From Aquabacterium sp. (lineage in GTDB: Bacteria > Pseudomonadota > Gammaproteobacteria > Burkholderiales > Burkholderiaceae_C), in contig JAKLLB010000022.1 in the NCBI GenBank assembly GCA_023150345.1, forward strand, positions 8,638-48,543: a DNA stretch of 39,906 bases, written 5' to 3'. This document shows positions 24,347 through 34,014 of this stretch, piece by piece. Under the pieces are notes generated by a model, which ran no database searches, was not told where the DNA came from, and worked only from the letters and a program-made list of their open reading frames with translations. Numbering within the stretch: position 1 is the first letter of the stretch; each line of letters opens with the position of its first letter. The position numbers were made by a program, and so were the translations under genes.

Positions 24347-26008
24347 TCAGTAGCCCGCCGCTGCCGCCAGCGCCAGGAAGTCGGCCAGGGCTCCCACGTC
24401 CAGCAGGTTCCAGTCGCGCCCGTTGTGCACGACCATGCGCGTTCCATCGGTGCCCAGGTAATTGCCAGTGGACGGGTAGTAGCGGTAGCGGTACTGAAGA
24501 TACGTGCCGGCCTGTCCGCCCTTGGGAAAGTACTGCGCATACACCGCCTCGGCCCAGTTCATCACGCGGTCGGCATCGGTGGATGCTGCGGCGTACTCGT
24601 CGGCGCCGATGTCCACCGGCGCCTGACGGGCCTGGCCGTCCATGTCGTCGCCCACCTGTGCCAGGGTGACACCCTGGTCGATCGCCGGGCTGCCCGCCGG
24701 CAGATGCCCGTCGGCCGTCACGGTGACCGCGCCGCTGCCGCTGTGCGCGTCGCTGCCCAGCGAACTGCGCCACTGCGCCAGCGTGCCGCCATCGGCCAGG
24801 GTGCTGCCCGGCCGGTTGTCGAAGAAGCGGCACGCGCCGGTCGTGTCGTGGTACCAGTTGTAGTCAGTGCCCGGGCTGCCCTGCAGGGCGTAGACGCCCG
24901 CAGCCGTGATCTCGTTGGCCCAGCGGATGCCGCCGCAATAGCCGCCACTCTGGATGACGAGGTTGTTGCGGATCACCGGGTTGATCGAGGCCGGCCGCTT
25001 GGCGATCGGATCGAAGTCCTGCAGGGTGACACCGAAGTACAGCGCCGCATGGCCGGACGCAGCCGCGTTGACGATGGTGTTGTTCGCGACCACCGCGTCT
25101 TGCGCCGCATACAGGCCGATGCCCGCGTAGCCGGTGTCGCGCACGACGTTGTTGCGCACGGTGCCGCGCACCGACTCGTAGTAGTTCGGGTTCAGCGCCA
25201 GGTCGAAGAACTCCGGGCTGGTGTCGTAGCCGACCATGATGCCGCCCTCGCCCACGCGTTCGATGCGGTTGCGCTGCACCACCACGTCGGCCGCACCGCC
25301 CTTGAAGTACAGCCCATTGGTGGCGATGTCGTGGATGTGGCAGTCCTCGACGAGCATGCGGCTGCCGTTGACGTTGTCGATGCCCTCGGCGTTCTTCTCC
25401 TCCAGTGGCGTGCCCGGCGGGTAGATGCGGCCGGTGTTGTAGATCTCGCAGCGGCGGATCGTGATGTCGTCGCTCTTGGGCGTGATCTTGATGGCGTCTC
25501 GCCCGGTATCGTGGATGCGGCAATCCTCGACGATGACGTTGGAGGCACCGCGCCCCTGGCGGTAGTTGCCCGAGTCCCAGTCGGTCTGGAAGAAGATGCC
25601 GTACAGGTTGCCGCCGGTCACTTCCAGGCGCGACAAGCGACTGCCCGAGGCGTCGGGGTCGACCTGGATGCACACGCCATCGGCCAGGTCGATGGGGCAG
25701 CGGATCACCGCCCACTCGCCTTCGTACGAGCGCAGCGTGATCGGCACCCGCAGGCGGACCTCGGTCTCGTCGAACACATTGGCTCCGACGGGGCCTCGCA
25801 GCGTGACGGTGTCGCCCGCCCGCACCAGCTCGCGCGCCGGATCGAGCAGGTGACCGAGTGTGCGCAAGGGCTTGCCCAGGCTGCCATCGCCGGTCGTGTC
25901 GCTGCCCTGCGGCGAGACGAACCACTCCGCCGCAGCCGCGGGCAGCGCGAACGTGCCGATCGTCAGGCCGGCGCAGGCGCCGACGAGGACATGGCGAGTG
26001 AGACGCAT
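24347..26008 (-). CDS. Secreted right-handed parallel beta-helix protein
   Basis: A 553-residue exported protein starting at 26008 (GGAG about ten bases upstream; signal peptide GACAGLTIGTFALPAAAA). EWFVSPQGSDTTGDGSLGKP starts the typical beta-helix protein. The coils are seen as repeated turns such as VIVEDCRIHDTGRDAIKI, ITIRRCEIYNTG, VVVQRNRIERVGEGGIMV, GTVRNNVVRDTGYAGIGL and DAVVANNTIVNA. A closing PVDIGADEY is a common end of such domains. The last 60 residues (NWAEAVYAQYFP, YRYYPSTGNYLGTDG, DVGALADFL) form a small domain that I recall from many betaproteobacterial secreted proteins. The first 46 bases overlap the end of dusC. Such folds often bind or cut polysaccharide; no catalytic residues can be assigned. 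Confidence 0.88.
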   Translation of the reverse strand: MRLTRHVLVGACAGLTIGTFALPAAAAEWFVSPQGSDTTGDGSLGKPLRTLGHLLDPARELVRAGDTVTLRGPVGANVFDETEVRLRVPITLRSYEGEWAVIRCPIDLADGVCIQVDPDASGSRLSRLEVTGGNLYGIFFQTDWDSGNYRQGRGASNVIVEDCRIHDTGRDAIKITPKSDDITIRRCEIYNTGRIYPPGTPLEEKNAEGIDNVNGSRMLVEDCHIHDIATNGLYFKGGAADVVVQRNRIERVGEGGIMVGYDTSPEFFDLALNPNYYESVRGTVRNNVVRDTGYAGIGLYAAQDAVVANNTIVNAAASGHAALYFGVTLQDFDPIAKRPASINPVIRNNLVIQSGGYCGGIRWANEITAAGVYALQGSPGTDYNWYHDTTGACRFFDNRPGSTLADGGTLAQWRSSLGSDAHSGSGAVTVTADGHLPAGSPAIDQGVTLAQVGDDMDGQARQAPVDIGADEYAAASTDADRVMNWAEAVYAQYFPKGGQAGTYLQYRYRYYPSTGNYLGTDGTRMVVHNGRDWNLLDVGALADFLALAAAAGY

Positions 26009-26964
26009 GACTTGGTCGCTCCAGGGGTCGGGCCGCCCGCGCCCAGCAACAGCCGCTCGAACGTCGGGCCATCGTTCACGGCACGAACGCGATCGTACGC
26101 CGCCTGCGCCTGCGCGAAACGCCGGCGCAGCAGGTTCAGCCACTGCTTGACGCGGCCGCAGCGATGGCGCGGGGCTACCTGGGCCGCCACATCGCGCCAG
26201 TACTTCAGCAGCAGCGGCAATACGTCATGCCAGTCGATCGCATCGCCGTCCGGGCGGGCGATGGCCAAGGCCAGGCCGGGGTCCGCCACCACGCCACGCC
26301 CGAGCATGAGGTGCTCGCAGCCAGAGACGGCGCGACAGCGACGCGCATCGTCGAGGCTCCAGATCTCGCCGTTTGCCACCACCGGGATCGGAACCGATTC
26401 GCGGATGGCGGCGATGCGGTCCCAATGCGCCGGCGGCCGATAGCCCTGCTGCTGCGTACGCGCATGCACCACCAGCTCGGCAGCGCCCGCCTCGGCAATG
26501 GCAGCGGCGCACTCGAGCATGCGGGAGTCGTCCCGGTAGCCCAGCCTCATCTTGGCCGAGACCGGCAGCGCCACCGGCACCGCCCGGCGCACCGCGGCCA
26601 CGATGGCATGCACCTGCCCGGGGTCGTCGAGCAGCACCGCACCGCCGCGGTGCCGGTTCACCACGCGCGCGGGGCAGCCAAAGTTCAGGTCGATGCCCGG
26701 GGGGTTCAAACCCGCCAGCACGGCCGCGTTGTCGGCCATGCAGGCCGCATCCGACCCCAGCAATTGCGGCCGCACCGGCACCCCTGCAGGCGTGCGTCCG
26801 CCGCGTCGCAACTCGGGCACCACCCGAGTGAACACCCGTTCGGGCAACACCTGGTCGGTGACCCGGATGAACTCCGACACGCAGCGATCGATGCCACCCA
26901 GCCGCGTCAGCGCATCGCGCAAACGGTGGTCGAGCAGGCCTTCCATGGGTGCGAGCAGGATCAT
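25963..26964 (-). CDS. dusC: tRNA-dihydrouridine(16) synthase DusC
   Basis: A 333-residue flavoenzyme that reduces U16 of tRNA using NADPH. I place the start at 26964, giving MILLAPMEGLLDH, the usual DusC beginning; the frame runs further upstream but no family feature lies there. The catalytic Cys is in NFGCPARVVNRHRGGAVLL, FMN-binding residues are in SAKMRLGY and HARTQQQGY, and VANGEIWSLDDA and LMLGRGVVADP complete the barrel. The C-terminal domain is helical, as in DusC. The tail VSLAMSSSAPAPA is encoded within the first 46 bases of the beta-helix gene, so the two genes overlap in different frames. DusC probably shares a transcript with the downstream genes, but this may be accidental. Confidence 0.95.
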   Translation of the reverse strand: MILLAPMEGLLDHRLRDALTRLGGIDRCVSEFIRVTDQVLPERVFTRVVPELRRGGRTPAGVPVRPQLLGSDAACMADNAAVLAGLNPPGIDLNFGCPARVVNRHRGGAVLLDDPGQVHAIVAAVRRAVPVALPVSAKMRLGYRDDSRMLECAAAIAEAGAAELVVHARTQQQGYRPPAHWDRIAAIRESVPIPVVANGEIWSLDDARRCRAVSGCEHLMLGRGVVADPGLALAIARPDGDAIDWHDVLPLLLKYWRDVAAQVAPRHRCGRVKQWLNLLRRRFAQAQAAYDRVRAVNDGPTFERLLLGAGGPTPGATKSCVSLAMSSSAPAPA

Positions 26965-27114
26965 CGGCCGGCAGTCTAGAGCAACACTGGATCCAAACAG
27001 GCTCATAACCCAACGGCGCGCGCATCCACAACCGGATGGATAAATCGACTGTTTCATCCTCGGGACAGTCCCGCCGCGCAACCCAGGCCAAGGCCGCTAC
27101 AGTGGGCTGGAGCC

Positions 27115-28488
<1,374 letters not shown>

Positions 28489-28522
28489 GCCTCTGGCCAC
28501 GCCAGCGCGCGGCCGCCGGGTC

Positions 28523-28789
28523 TCAACCGCGCACGGCGTCGGGCAGTTCGATCTTCACCTCGAGCACTTCCAGGTTGTCCTGGCGCTCGAGCTGAACCTT
28601 GATGTCTTCGGGCCGGATCGACACGTACTTCGAGATCACGGCCACCAGCTCCTGCTGCAACTGCGGCAGGTAGTCGGCGCGCGAACCGCCACGGCCCGAT
28701 CGCTCATGCGCGAGGATGATCTGCAGCCGCTCCTTGGCGACCGAGGCGGTCTTCTTCTTCTCACCCAGCAGGAAGGACAGGAACGACAT
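28523..28789 (-). CDS. minE: Cell division topological specificity factor MinE
   Basis: An 88-residue protein of normal length. The N-terminal membrane-targeting and MinD-binding helix is [20 protein letters not shown], followed by [10 protein letters not shown]; the C-terminal topological specificity domain includes [19 protein letters not shown] and VEIKIELP-like strands. MinE stimulates the ATPase of MinD and drives the pole-to-pole oscillation that confines Z-ring formation to midcell. Its start is six bases after the end of minD, and it is the last gene of minC-minD-minE. Confidence 0.97.
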   Translation of the reverse strand: MSFLSFLLGEKKKTASVAKERLQIILAHERSGRGGSRADYLPQLQQELVAVISKYVSIRPEDIKVQLERQDNLEVLEVKIELPDAVRG

Positions 28790-28795
28790 CGCTGC

Positions 28796-29611
28796 TTACC
28801 TCCCGCCGAACAACCGCTTGAAGAAGCCCGGCTTCTCGGCGTCGGTGAACCGCATGGCAATGGTCTCGCCGAGGAAGCGACCGACCACGTCCTTGTAGGC
28901 CTCGGATACGTCCGTTCCCTTCAGATGCACCGCCGGCACGCCCTGGTTGGAGGCATCGAGCACCGATTCGCTTTCCGGGATGACGCCGATCAGGGGAATG
29001 CGCAGGATCTCCTGGATGTCCTGCAACGACAGCATCTGCCCACCCACCACGCGGCTGGGGTTGTAGCGGGTGATGAGCAGGTGCTCCTTGACGCCTTCCT
29101 TGCCTTCGATGGCGCGGCGTGTCTTGCTGGCCAGGATGCCCAGGATGCGATCGGAGTCGCGCACCGACGACACCTCGGGGTTGGTGACCACCAGCGCCTC
29201 GTCGGCGTAGTGCATGGCCATCAGGGCGCCGGTCTCGATGCCGGCAGGCGAGTCGCAGACGATGTACTCGAAGCCCATGCCCGCCAGGTCCTGCAGCACG
29301 CGCTCCACGCCGTCCTGGGTCAGGGCATCCTTGTCGCGCGTCTGGCTCGCCGCCAGCACGAACAGGTTCTCGCACTGCTTGTCCTTGATCAGCGCCTGGT
29401 TGAGGTTGGCCTCGCCGTGGATCACGTTGATCAGGTCGTAGACCACCCGGCGCTCGCAGCCCATGATGAGGTCGAGGTTGCGCAGGCCGACGTCGAAGTC
29501 GATGACGGCGGTCTTGTGCCCGCGCAGGGCCAGGCCGGCGGCAAAGCTCGCGCTGGTGGTCGTCTTGCCGACGCCGCCCTTGCCGGAGGTGACGACGATG
29601 ATCTTGGCCAT
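28796..29611 (-). CDS. minD: Septum site-determining ATPase MinD
   Basis: A 271-residue ParA/MinD-family ATPase of normal length. The deviant Walker A is SGKGGVGKTT at about residues 9-18, with the signature Lys; VIDFDVGLRNLDLIMG is the switch I region and CDSPAGIETGA covers Walker B and switch II. The C-terminal amphipathic helix PGFFKRLFGGR anchors the ATP-bound dimer to the inner membrane. It recruits MinC to inhibit FtsZ polymerisation near the poles and is released by MinE. AAAGGA lies a few bases upstream of the ATG, and minC ends 48 bases before the start. Confidence 0.98.
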   Translation of the reverse strand: MAKIIVVTSGKGGVGKTTTSASFAAGLALRGHKTAVIDFDVGLRNLDLIMGCERRVVYDLINVIHGEANLNQALIKDKQCENLFVLAASQTRDKDALTQDGVERVLQDLAGMGFEYIVCDSPAGIETGALMAMHYADEALVVTNPEVSSVRDSDRILGILASKTRRAIEGKEGVKEHLLITRYNPSRVVGGQMLSLQDIQEILRIPLIGVIPESESVLDASNQGVPAVHLKGTDVSEAYKDVVGRFLGETIAMRFTDAEKPGFFKRLFGGR

Positions 29612-29659
29612 CGGTGGGGTCCTTTCGAGGGAGTACGGTGTGGGGCAAGCCGTGGTGAC

Positions 29660-30418
29660 TCAGCCGCCCAGGGGTTCGACGAGAATTTTTTCGCCCTCGA
29701 GCCGCACCATCGCCGCGCGGCCGCGCACCGCATCGGGCAGTGCGGTCTCGGTGGTGCGGTAGATCCCGGCGATGGAGACGAGCTGCGGCTCCAGGCAGGT
29801 GCTGAAGATGCGGGCGCTTGTGTCGCCGCGCGCACCGGCCATGGCACGGCCGCGCAACGGCGCATAGACGTGGATATGGCCGTCGGCAATCACCTCGGCG
29901 CCGAAACTCACCACCGACAGCACCACCAGGTCACCGCGCGCATAAACCCGTTGCCCCGATCGCAGCGGCTTGTCCACCATCGTGGTAGCGGAGCCAGCGG
30001 TGGCCACCTCGCGGACGACTTCCACTTCGCGCACCGGCGCCGGATCGGGTGGCGTGGGCGCAGGTGTCGCCGTCGCAACGGCAGGCCCTGGTGCTGCATC
30101 GAGCGCCTCCACCAGTCCGGCGGCGCGTGCAGCGGCGGCCTGCGCCGCGCCGGCCCCCTGGTAGGCGATCGGGCGCAGCCGCCGCTCGCGCAGCAGCGCG
30201 AGCAGCGGTTCCAGCCCTGGCGCTTCGTCGGCCGTGCGCAGCAGCGAGAAGTCCAGCACCAGCGGATCGTCGTCGAACAAGCCCGGCGCCTGGGCCAGGC
30301 GCGCATCCAGGTCGCGCGCGATGGCTGGGGCCTCCAGCACATGCAGACGCAACGCCGTCAGCGTCCAGGCGGTGCTCTTGAGGTCGAATGCGGGGGTTGG
30401 GGGCGGTGCAGAAGGCAT
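29660..30418 (-). CDS. minC: Septum site-determining protein MinC
   Basis: A 252-residue division inhibitor. The N-terminal domain (about 1-105) blocks FtsZ polymerisation and contains SLLRTADEAPGLEPLLALLR and PIAYQGAG; a Pro/Ala/Thr-rich linker of about 40 residues follows. The C-terminal beta-helix domain has the conserved run GAEVIADGHIHVYAPLRGRA, GDTSARIFSTCLEPQLVSIAG and YRTTE, which binds MinD and forms copolymers with it. The start is at 30418 (MPSAPPPTP). The shared upstream region 30419-30612 also serves the divergent FKBP gene. Confidence 0.97.
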   Translation of the reverse strand: MPSAPPPTPAFDLKSTAWTLTALRLHVLEAPAIARDLDARLAQAPGLFDDDPLVLDFSLLRTADEAPGLEPLLALLRERRLRPIAYQGAGAAQAAAARAAGLVEALDAAPGPAVATATPAPTPPDPAPVREVEVVREVATAGSATTMVDKPLRSGQRVYARGDLVVLSVVSFGAEVIADGHIHVYAPLRGRAMAGARGDTSARIFSTCLEPQLVSIAGIYRTTETALPDAVRGRAAMVRLEGEKILVEPLGG

Positions 30419-30612
30419 GCGCGGGTGTGGCCGGCGGCGCCGACGCGGTTGCGGGCGCAAAAGGCGCGCAGTTTATCCTCGCCGCGCGACGCGACTGTGG
30501 CCGCTTCGCGCCGGCTGTGTCCAGATGCAGCGACAACGCCGACCACCGCCCGCTCGCAGTGCGATGATTGCAGCCTTCTGCGTTCGATGACCGGTCCCAT
30601 GCCGGCAATGCG

Positions 30613-31113
30613 ATGTCACGTTTGATCACTCTGCTCACTGCCGCTTTGGCCGCCAGCGCACCCGCTGTGGCCAGCGATGTCCAGCCCGCCAGTGCAGCCG
30701 CCAGCACTCCCGCCAGCGCTGCCGCCCCGGTACCCGCCAACGACATCGTGGCCCGCGCCGCGCGCGAGCCCGGTGCGGTGTTGACGCCATCGGGCATGGT
30801 GTACCAGGTGCTGCGCGAGGGACACGGCGTCATGCCGGTGGCCACCGACTTCGTGCGCGTCCACTACGTCGGCACCTTCCCCGATGGCCGCGAGTTCGAC
30901 AGTTCGGTTCGGCGAGGTGTGCCCGCCGAGTTCGGTCTGCGGCGTGTGATCAAGTGCTGGACCGAAGGCGTGCAGCGCATCAAGGTTGGAGGGAAGGCGC
31001 GCCTGACCTGCCCGCCAGCGGTGGCCTACGGCGATCGCGGTGCCGGCAACGTGATCCCGCCCAATGCCACCCTGATCTTCGAAGTGGAACTGCTGGGCAT
31101 ACGTGGGCTGTGA
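30613..31113 (+). CDS. Periplasmic FKBP-type peptidyl-prolyl isomerase
   Basis: A 166-residue protein starting at 30613, where MSRLITLLTAALAASAPAVA forms a signal peptide; a longer frame begins at 30568 but adds only a charged extension. Residues about 24-60 are an Ala/Pro/Ser-rich linker. The FKBP domain follows, with VHYVGTFPDGREFDSSVRRG, RVIKCWTEGVQRIKVGGKARL, AYGDRGAGNVIPPNATLIFE and the closing VELLGI. These include most of the usual active-site residues; the usual Gly before the Trp is Cys here (KCWTEG). It helps proline-limited folding in the periplasm. It lies divergent to minC. Confidence 0.9.
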   Translation: MSRLITLLTAALAASAPAVASDVQPASAAASTPASAAAPVPANDIVARAAREPGAVLTPSGMVYQVLREGHGVMPVATDFVRVHYVGTFPDGREFDSSVRRGVPAEFGLRRVIKCWTEGVQRIKVGGKARLTCPPAVAYGDRGAGNVIPPNATLIFEVELLGIRGL

Positions 31114-31272
31114 TCGACCGATTGCGCGGTCGCGTCGGCAACCCAGCCCGGCAGGCGGCTGGAATCGACAATCCACGATAGCCCCCGCGGGAACAGCGGA
31201 TCCAATCCGGCTCCCGGAATTGACTCGGGTCAAACGTTCAGCTCTAAGACCTGAGCGCATCACGCCATCGGC

Positions 31273-31299
31273 TTAGGTTTGGGATCCCGAAGCCGATCT
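31273..31299 (+). promoter_or_regulatory. Possible sigma-28 (FliA) promoter for the chemoreceptor
   Basis: GCCGATCT at 31292-31299 matches 6 of 8 bases of the FliA -10 element (GCCGATAA). A poor -35-like TTAG lies 15 bases upstream at 31273-31276, against consensus TAAA. The chemoreceptor start is 41 bases downstream, a natural leader length. The match is weak and the call is tentative. Confidence 0.3.
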
Positions 31300-31340
31300 C
31301 TGGCGGGAAGGCGACAACGGTGTCGCTACCGGAACCCACC

Positions 31341-33263
31341 ATGTTTGCCCGCTTCAAGCACCTGAAAATCCGCCACAAGTTCACCGTGGTCGCCGCGCTG
31401 TCGGTGCCCATGTTCGCGTTGCCCACAACCTTGCTGTTGCGCAACAACCTCGCAGAGATCGACACCGCAGCGACGGCATCCGCCGGCATGCCGGCGGCGG
31501 CAGACGCGCTGAGACTGATTCAGTACACGCAGCAGCATCGCGGGCTCTCGGCACAGGCACTGGCGGGTGGCGCCGCCCAGGAGTCGCAGCGCCAGGCCAA
31601 GAGCGCCGAGGTCGGGCAGGCACTGGCGCGAGTGGCCACGCATGCCGACAAGCACCCGGAAGTGGCCCGCCAACTTGCCACGGTCCAGCAGCAATGGCCA
31701 TCATTGGCTGGCGCAGTGGCCGGGAAGTCGATCCAGGGCAGCGAGAGCTATGCGCGGCACACCGAAGCCGTCGCCACCGAGATCATGGTGCTGCGCGGCC
31801 TGGCCGAGGCTGCCGGGCTGACCCGCGACAGCGATGCCGCCGCCCACCATGTGCTCAACGCCGTGCTGAGCCAGCTGCCGCGCCTGAGCGAGACGCTCGG
31901 CCAGTTGCGTGCGCGTGGAACCGCCCTTCTCCAGGCGCGCCAGGCCAGTCCCGAGGACCGCGCGCGCCTGGAGAGCCTGGTCGCCGAGACCCGGCTGCAC
32001 GGTGCCGACGCTCAGTACGGTCTTTCACAACTCGCAAAGGCCGACCCAGCGCTGGCGGCCCGCCTGAAACCGACGGTAGATGCCGCCGACCAGGGCCGTG
32101 AGCAGGCACTGAAGCTGGTGGAAGACCGCATCTTGCGCGCGCAGGCCCTCGAGGCGGCGCCCGCAGACTATCTGGCCGGCATGACACGGGCAATCGACGC
32201 GCAGTTCGCCCTCGTCGACGTTGCCTTCCAGGCCATGAACGAGCGCCTGGACGCGCGCGTTGGCGTCAATCGGCGCGAACTGGCTGCGACGATGGCGACC
32301 CTGCTGCTGTTCGGCGCCATGGCCGGAGCGCTGGCCTGGCGCGTCACGCGTCACACCACGCGCACCGTCGAGCGTGCACTGGCGGTCGCGCAGGCCGTGG
32401 CCGGCGGCGACCTGACGACCCGCATCGAAGCCGAATCGCGCGACGAGATCGGCGAACTGGTGACTGCGCTCGCCCGGATGAACGACAGCCTCGTGCAGGT
32501 GGTGGCCCAGGTACGGCAGTCCAGCGAGAGCATCGCCACGGGGTCGAGCCAGATCGCCACCGGCAACGCCGACCTCAGCCAGCGCACCGAGCAACAGGCG
32601 TCGAGCCTGCAGCAAACCGCGGCCTCGATGGAGGAACTGGGCTCGACCGTCAAGCACAACGCCGCTACCGCCCAGCAGGCAACCGCAGTTGCCGCCGAGG
32701 CCAGCCAGGCGGCGCAACAAGGAGGCAAAGTGGTGCGCGAGGTGGTGGGCACGATGGACGAGATCAACGCGTCCAGCCAGCGCATCTCGGACATCATCGG
32801 CGTGATCGACTCCATCGCCTTCCAGACCAACATCCTGGCGCTCAATGCCGCCGTCGAAGCGGCTCGCGCGGGCGAGGCCGGTCGGGGTTTCGCCGTCGTT
32901 GCATCCGAAGTACGCAGCCTCGCCCAGCGTTCGGCCACCGCCGCGCACGAGATCAAGTCTTTGATCACCGCCAGCGCCGAGAAGGTTCATCAAGGCTCGC
33001 AGCTCGTGGCCGACGCAGGCCGGGCGATGGACGACATCGTGCACCGAGTGCAGCGAGTCAATGGGCTGATAGCCGAAATCAGCGACGCTTCGCAGCAGCA
33101 AGCAACCGGGATCGGCCAGGTGGGCGAGGCGGTGACGCAACTCGACACGGTGACGCAGCAGAACGCGGCGCTGGTGGAAGAAAGCGCCGCGGCCGCCGAC
33201 AGCCTGGCCCAGCAGGCCGGCCGCCTGGTGGACGCGGTGGGCGTGTTCCGGCTGGCCGCCTGA
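31341..33263 (+). CDS. Methyl-accepting chemotaxis protein
   Basis: A 640-residue chemoreceptor. I start at 31341 ([14 protein letters not shown]); a GTG seven codons upstream is also in frame. The first membrane segment is at about 12-30 ([23 protein letters not shown]). The periplasmic domain of about 270 residues has [22 protein letters not shown], the pattern of the nitrate/nitrite-sensing (NIT) family; ligand not proven. A second membrane segment ([20 protein letters not shown]) and HAMP ([21 protein letters not shown]) follow, then a signalling hairpin with tip [30 protein letters not shown] in the canonical form. The C-terminus ends FRLAA, with no CheR/CheB-binding pentapeptide. It stands between the FKBP and LysE-type genes with no che genes nearby. 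Confidence 0.95.
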   Translation: MFARFKHLKIRHKFTVVAALSVPMFALPTTLLLRNNLAEIDTAATASAGMPAAADALRLIQYTQQHRGLSAQALAGGAAQESQRQAKSAEVGQALARVATHADKHPEVARQLATVQQQWPSLAGAVAGKSIQGSESYARHTEAVATEIMVLRGLAEAAGLTRDSDAAAHHVLNAVLSQLPRLSETLGQLRARGTALLQARQASPEDRARLESLVAETRLHGADAQYGLSQLAKADPALAARLKPTVDAADQGREQALKLVEDRILRAQALEAAPADYLAGMTRAIDAQFALVDVAFQAMNERLDARVGVNRRELAATMATLLLFGAMAGALAWRVTRHTTRTVERALAVAQAVAGGDLTTRIEAESRDEIGELVTALARMNDSLVQVVAQVRQSSESIATGSSQIATGNADLSQRTEQQASSLQQTAASMEELGSTVKHNAATAQQATAVAAEASQAAQQGGKVVREVVGTMDEINASSQRISDIIGVIDSIAFQTNILALNAAVEAARAGEAGRGFAVVASEVRSLAQRSATAAHEIKSLITASAEKVHQGSQLVADAGRAMDDIVHRVQRVNGLIAEISDASQQQATGIGQVGEAVTQLDTVTQQNAALVEESAAAADSLAQQAGRLVDAVGVFRLAA

Positions 33264-33280
33264 ACAGACTTCTGGCCGTT

Positions 33281-33293
33281 GCGCCAGTGGCGC
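33281..33293. terminator. Short hairpin between convergent genes
   Basis: GCGCC-AGT-GGCGC forms a 5-bp stem with a 3-base loop, 17 bases after the chemoreceptor stop and 13 before the convergent LysE-type gene ends. There is no T-run. Low confidence. Confidence 0.3.
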
Positions 33294-33306
33294 GCCGAAC
33301 AGGCTC

Positions 33307-33921
33307 TCAGCGCGACAAGGCCAGCTTCACGCCAAAGCCCACGAGCAGCGTGCCGGCCAAGCGGTTGAGCCAGCGCGTGAGGCGCGGGTTGCCGCGCAAG
33401 GCCTGCGCAAAGCGGCGGGTCAGCAACACCACGGACATCGAGTAAAGCAACGTCAGACCCGCGATCGTCACCGCCATGAACGCGAACGTGGCGAGCCCCT
33501 GGTGGCGCGCGGGGTCGACGAAGAGCGGGAAGAAGGCCATGTAGAACACGATGGCCTTCGGGTTGAGCAGCGTGATGGTGAACGCCTGGCGAAAGTAGTG
33601 GCCGGGGTGGATCTGGATGACGGGCGCATCACCCGGGCGGGCGAACACCATCTTCAGTCCCAGCCAGGCCAGGTAGGCCGCGCCCAGCCACTGCACGGCA
33701 CCGAACACCACCGGCCAGGCGGCCAGCAGCGCAGCCACACCGGCGACCGCCAGCCACATCAGCACCTGGTCGCCCGCGATCACGCCCAACGAGGCCGCCA
33801 GGCCGCCCTTGAAGCCGCCCTTGCCCGTGGATGTGATCAACGCCAGGTTGCCAGGCCCCGGTATGGCCAGGAACACCACCACCGCCACCACGAAGGCGCC
33901 GTAATCCGCCACGCCGTACAT
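33307..33921 (-). CDS. LysE/RhtB-family amino acid exporter
   Basis: A 204-residue inner-membrane protein of the normal family length, with about six hydrophobic segments. The conserved N-terminal pattern is FLAIPGPGNLALITSTGKGGFKGG (PGPGNL motif), then AASLGVIAGDQVLMWLAVAG. QAFTITLLNPKAIVFYMAFFPLFVDP is a second family hallmark. These proteins export lysine, threonine, homoserine or related compounds by proton exchange; the substrate here is unknown. Start at 33921; it stands alone, convergent with the chemoreceptor gene. Confidence 0.93.
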   Translation of the reverse strand: MYGVADYGAFVVAVVVFLAIPGPGNLALITSTGKGGFKGGLAASLGVIAGDQVLMWLAVAGVAALLAAWPVVFGAVQWLGAAYLAWLGLKMVFARPGDAPVIQIHPGHYFRQAFTITLLNPKAIVFYMAFFPLFVDPARHQGLATFAFMAVTIAGLTLLYSMSVVLLTRRFAQALRGNPRLTRWLNRLAGTLLVGFGVKLALSR

Positions 33922-34014
33922 GCCCGCCCCTGCTCGAAAAGTTCAGGCAGCCATCATGCCAGGGATGCCGTGAGCTGGGGCTGCGCGGCCACAAGCGCGC
34001 CGCCGAAACCGATC

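Noticed and set aside
24326-26443. Plus-strand frame of 705 codons opposite the beta-helix and dusC genes
   Set aside because: It is composed of Val/Asp/His/Arg-rich shadow sequence and covers two well-supported genes on the other strand.
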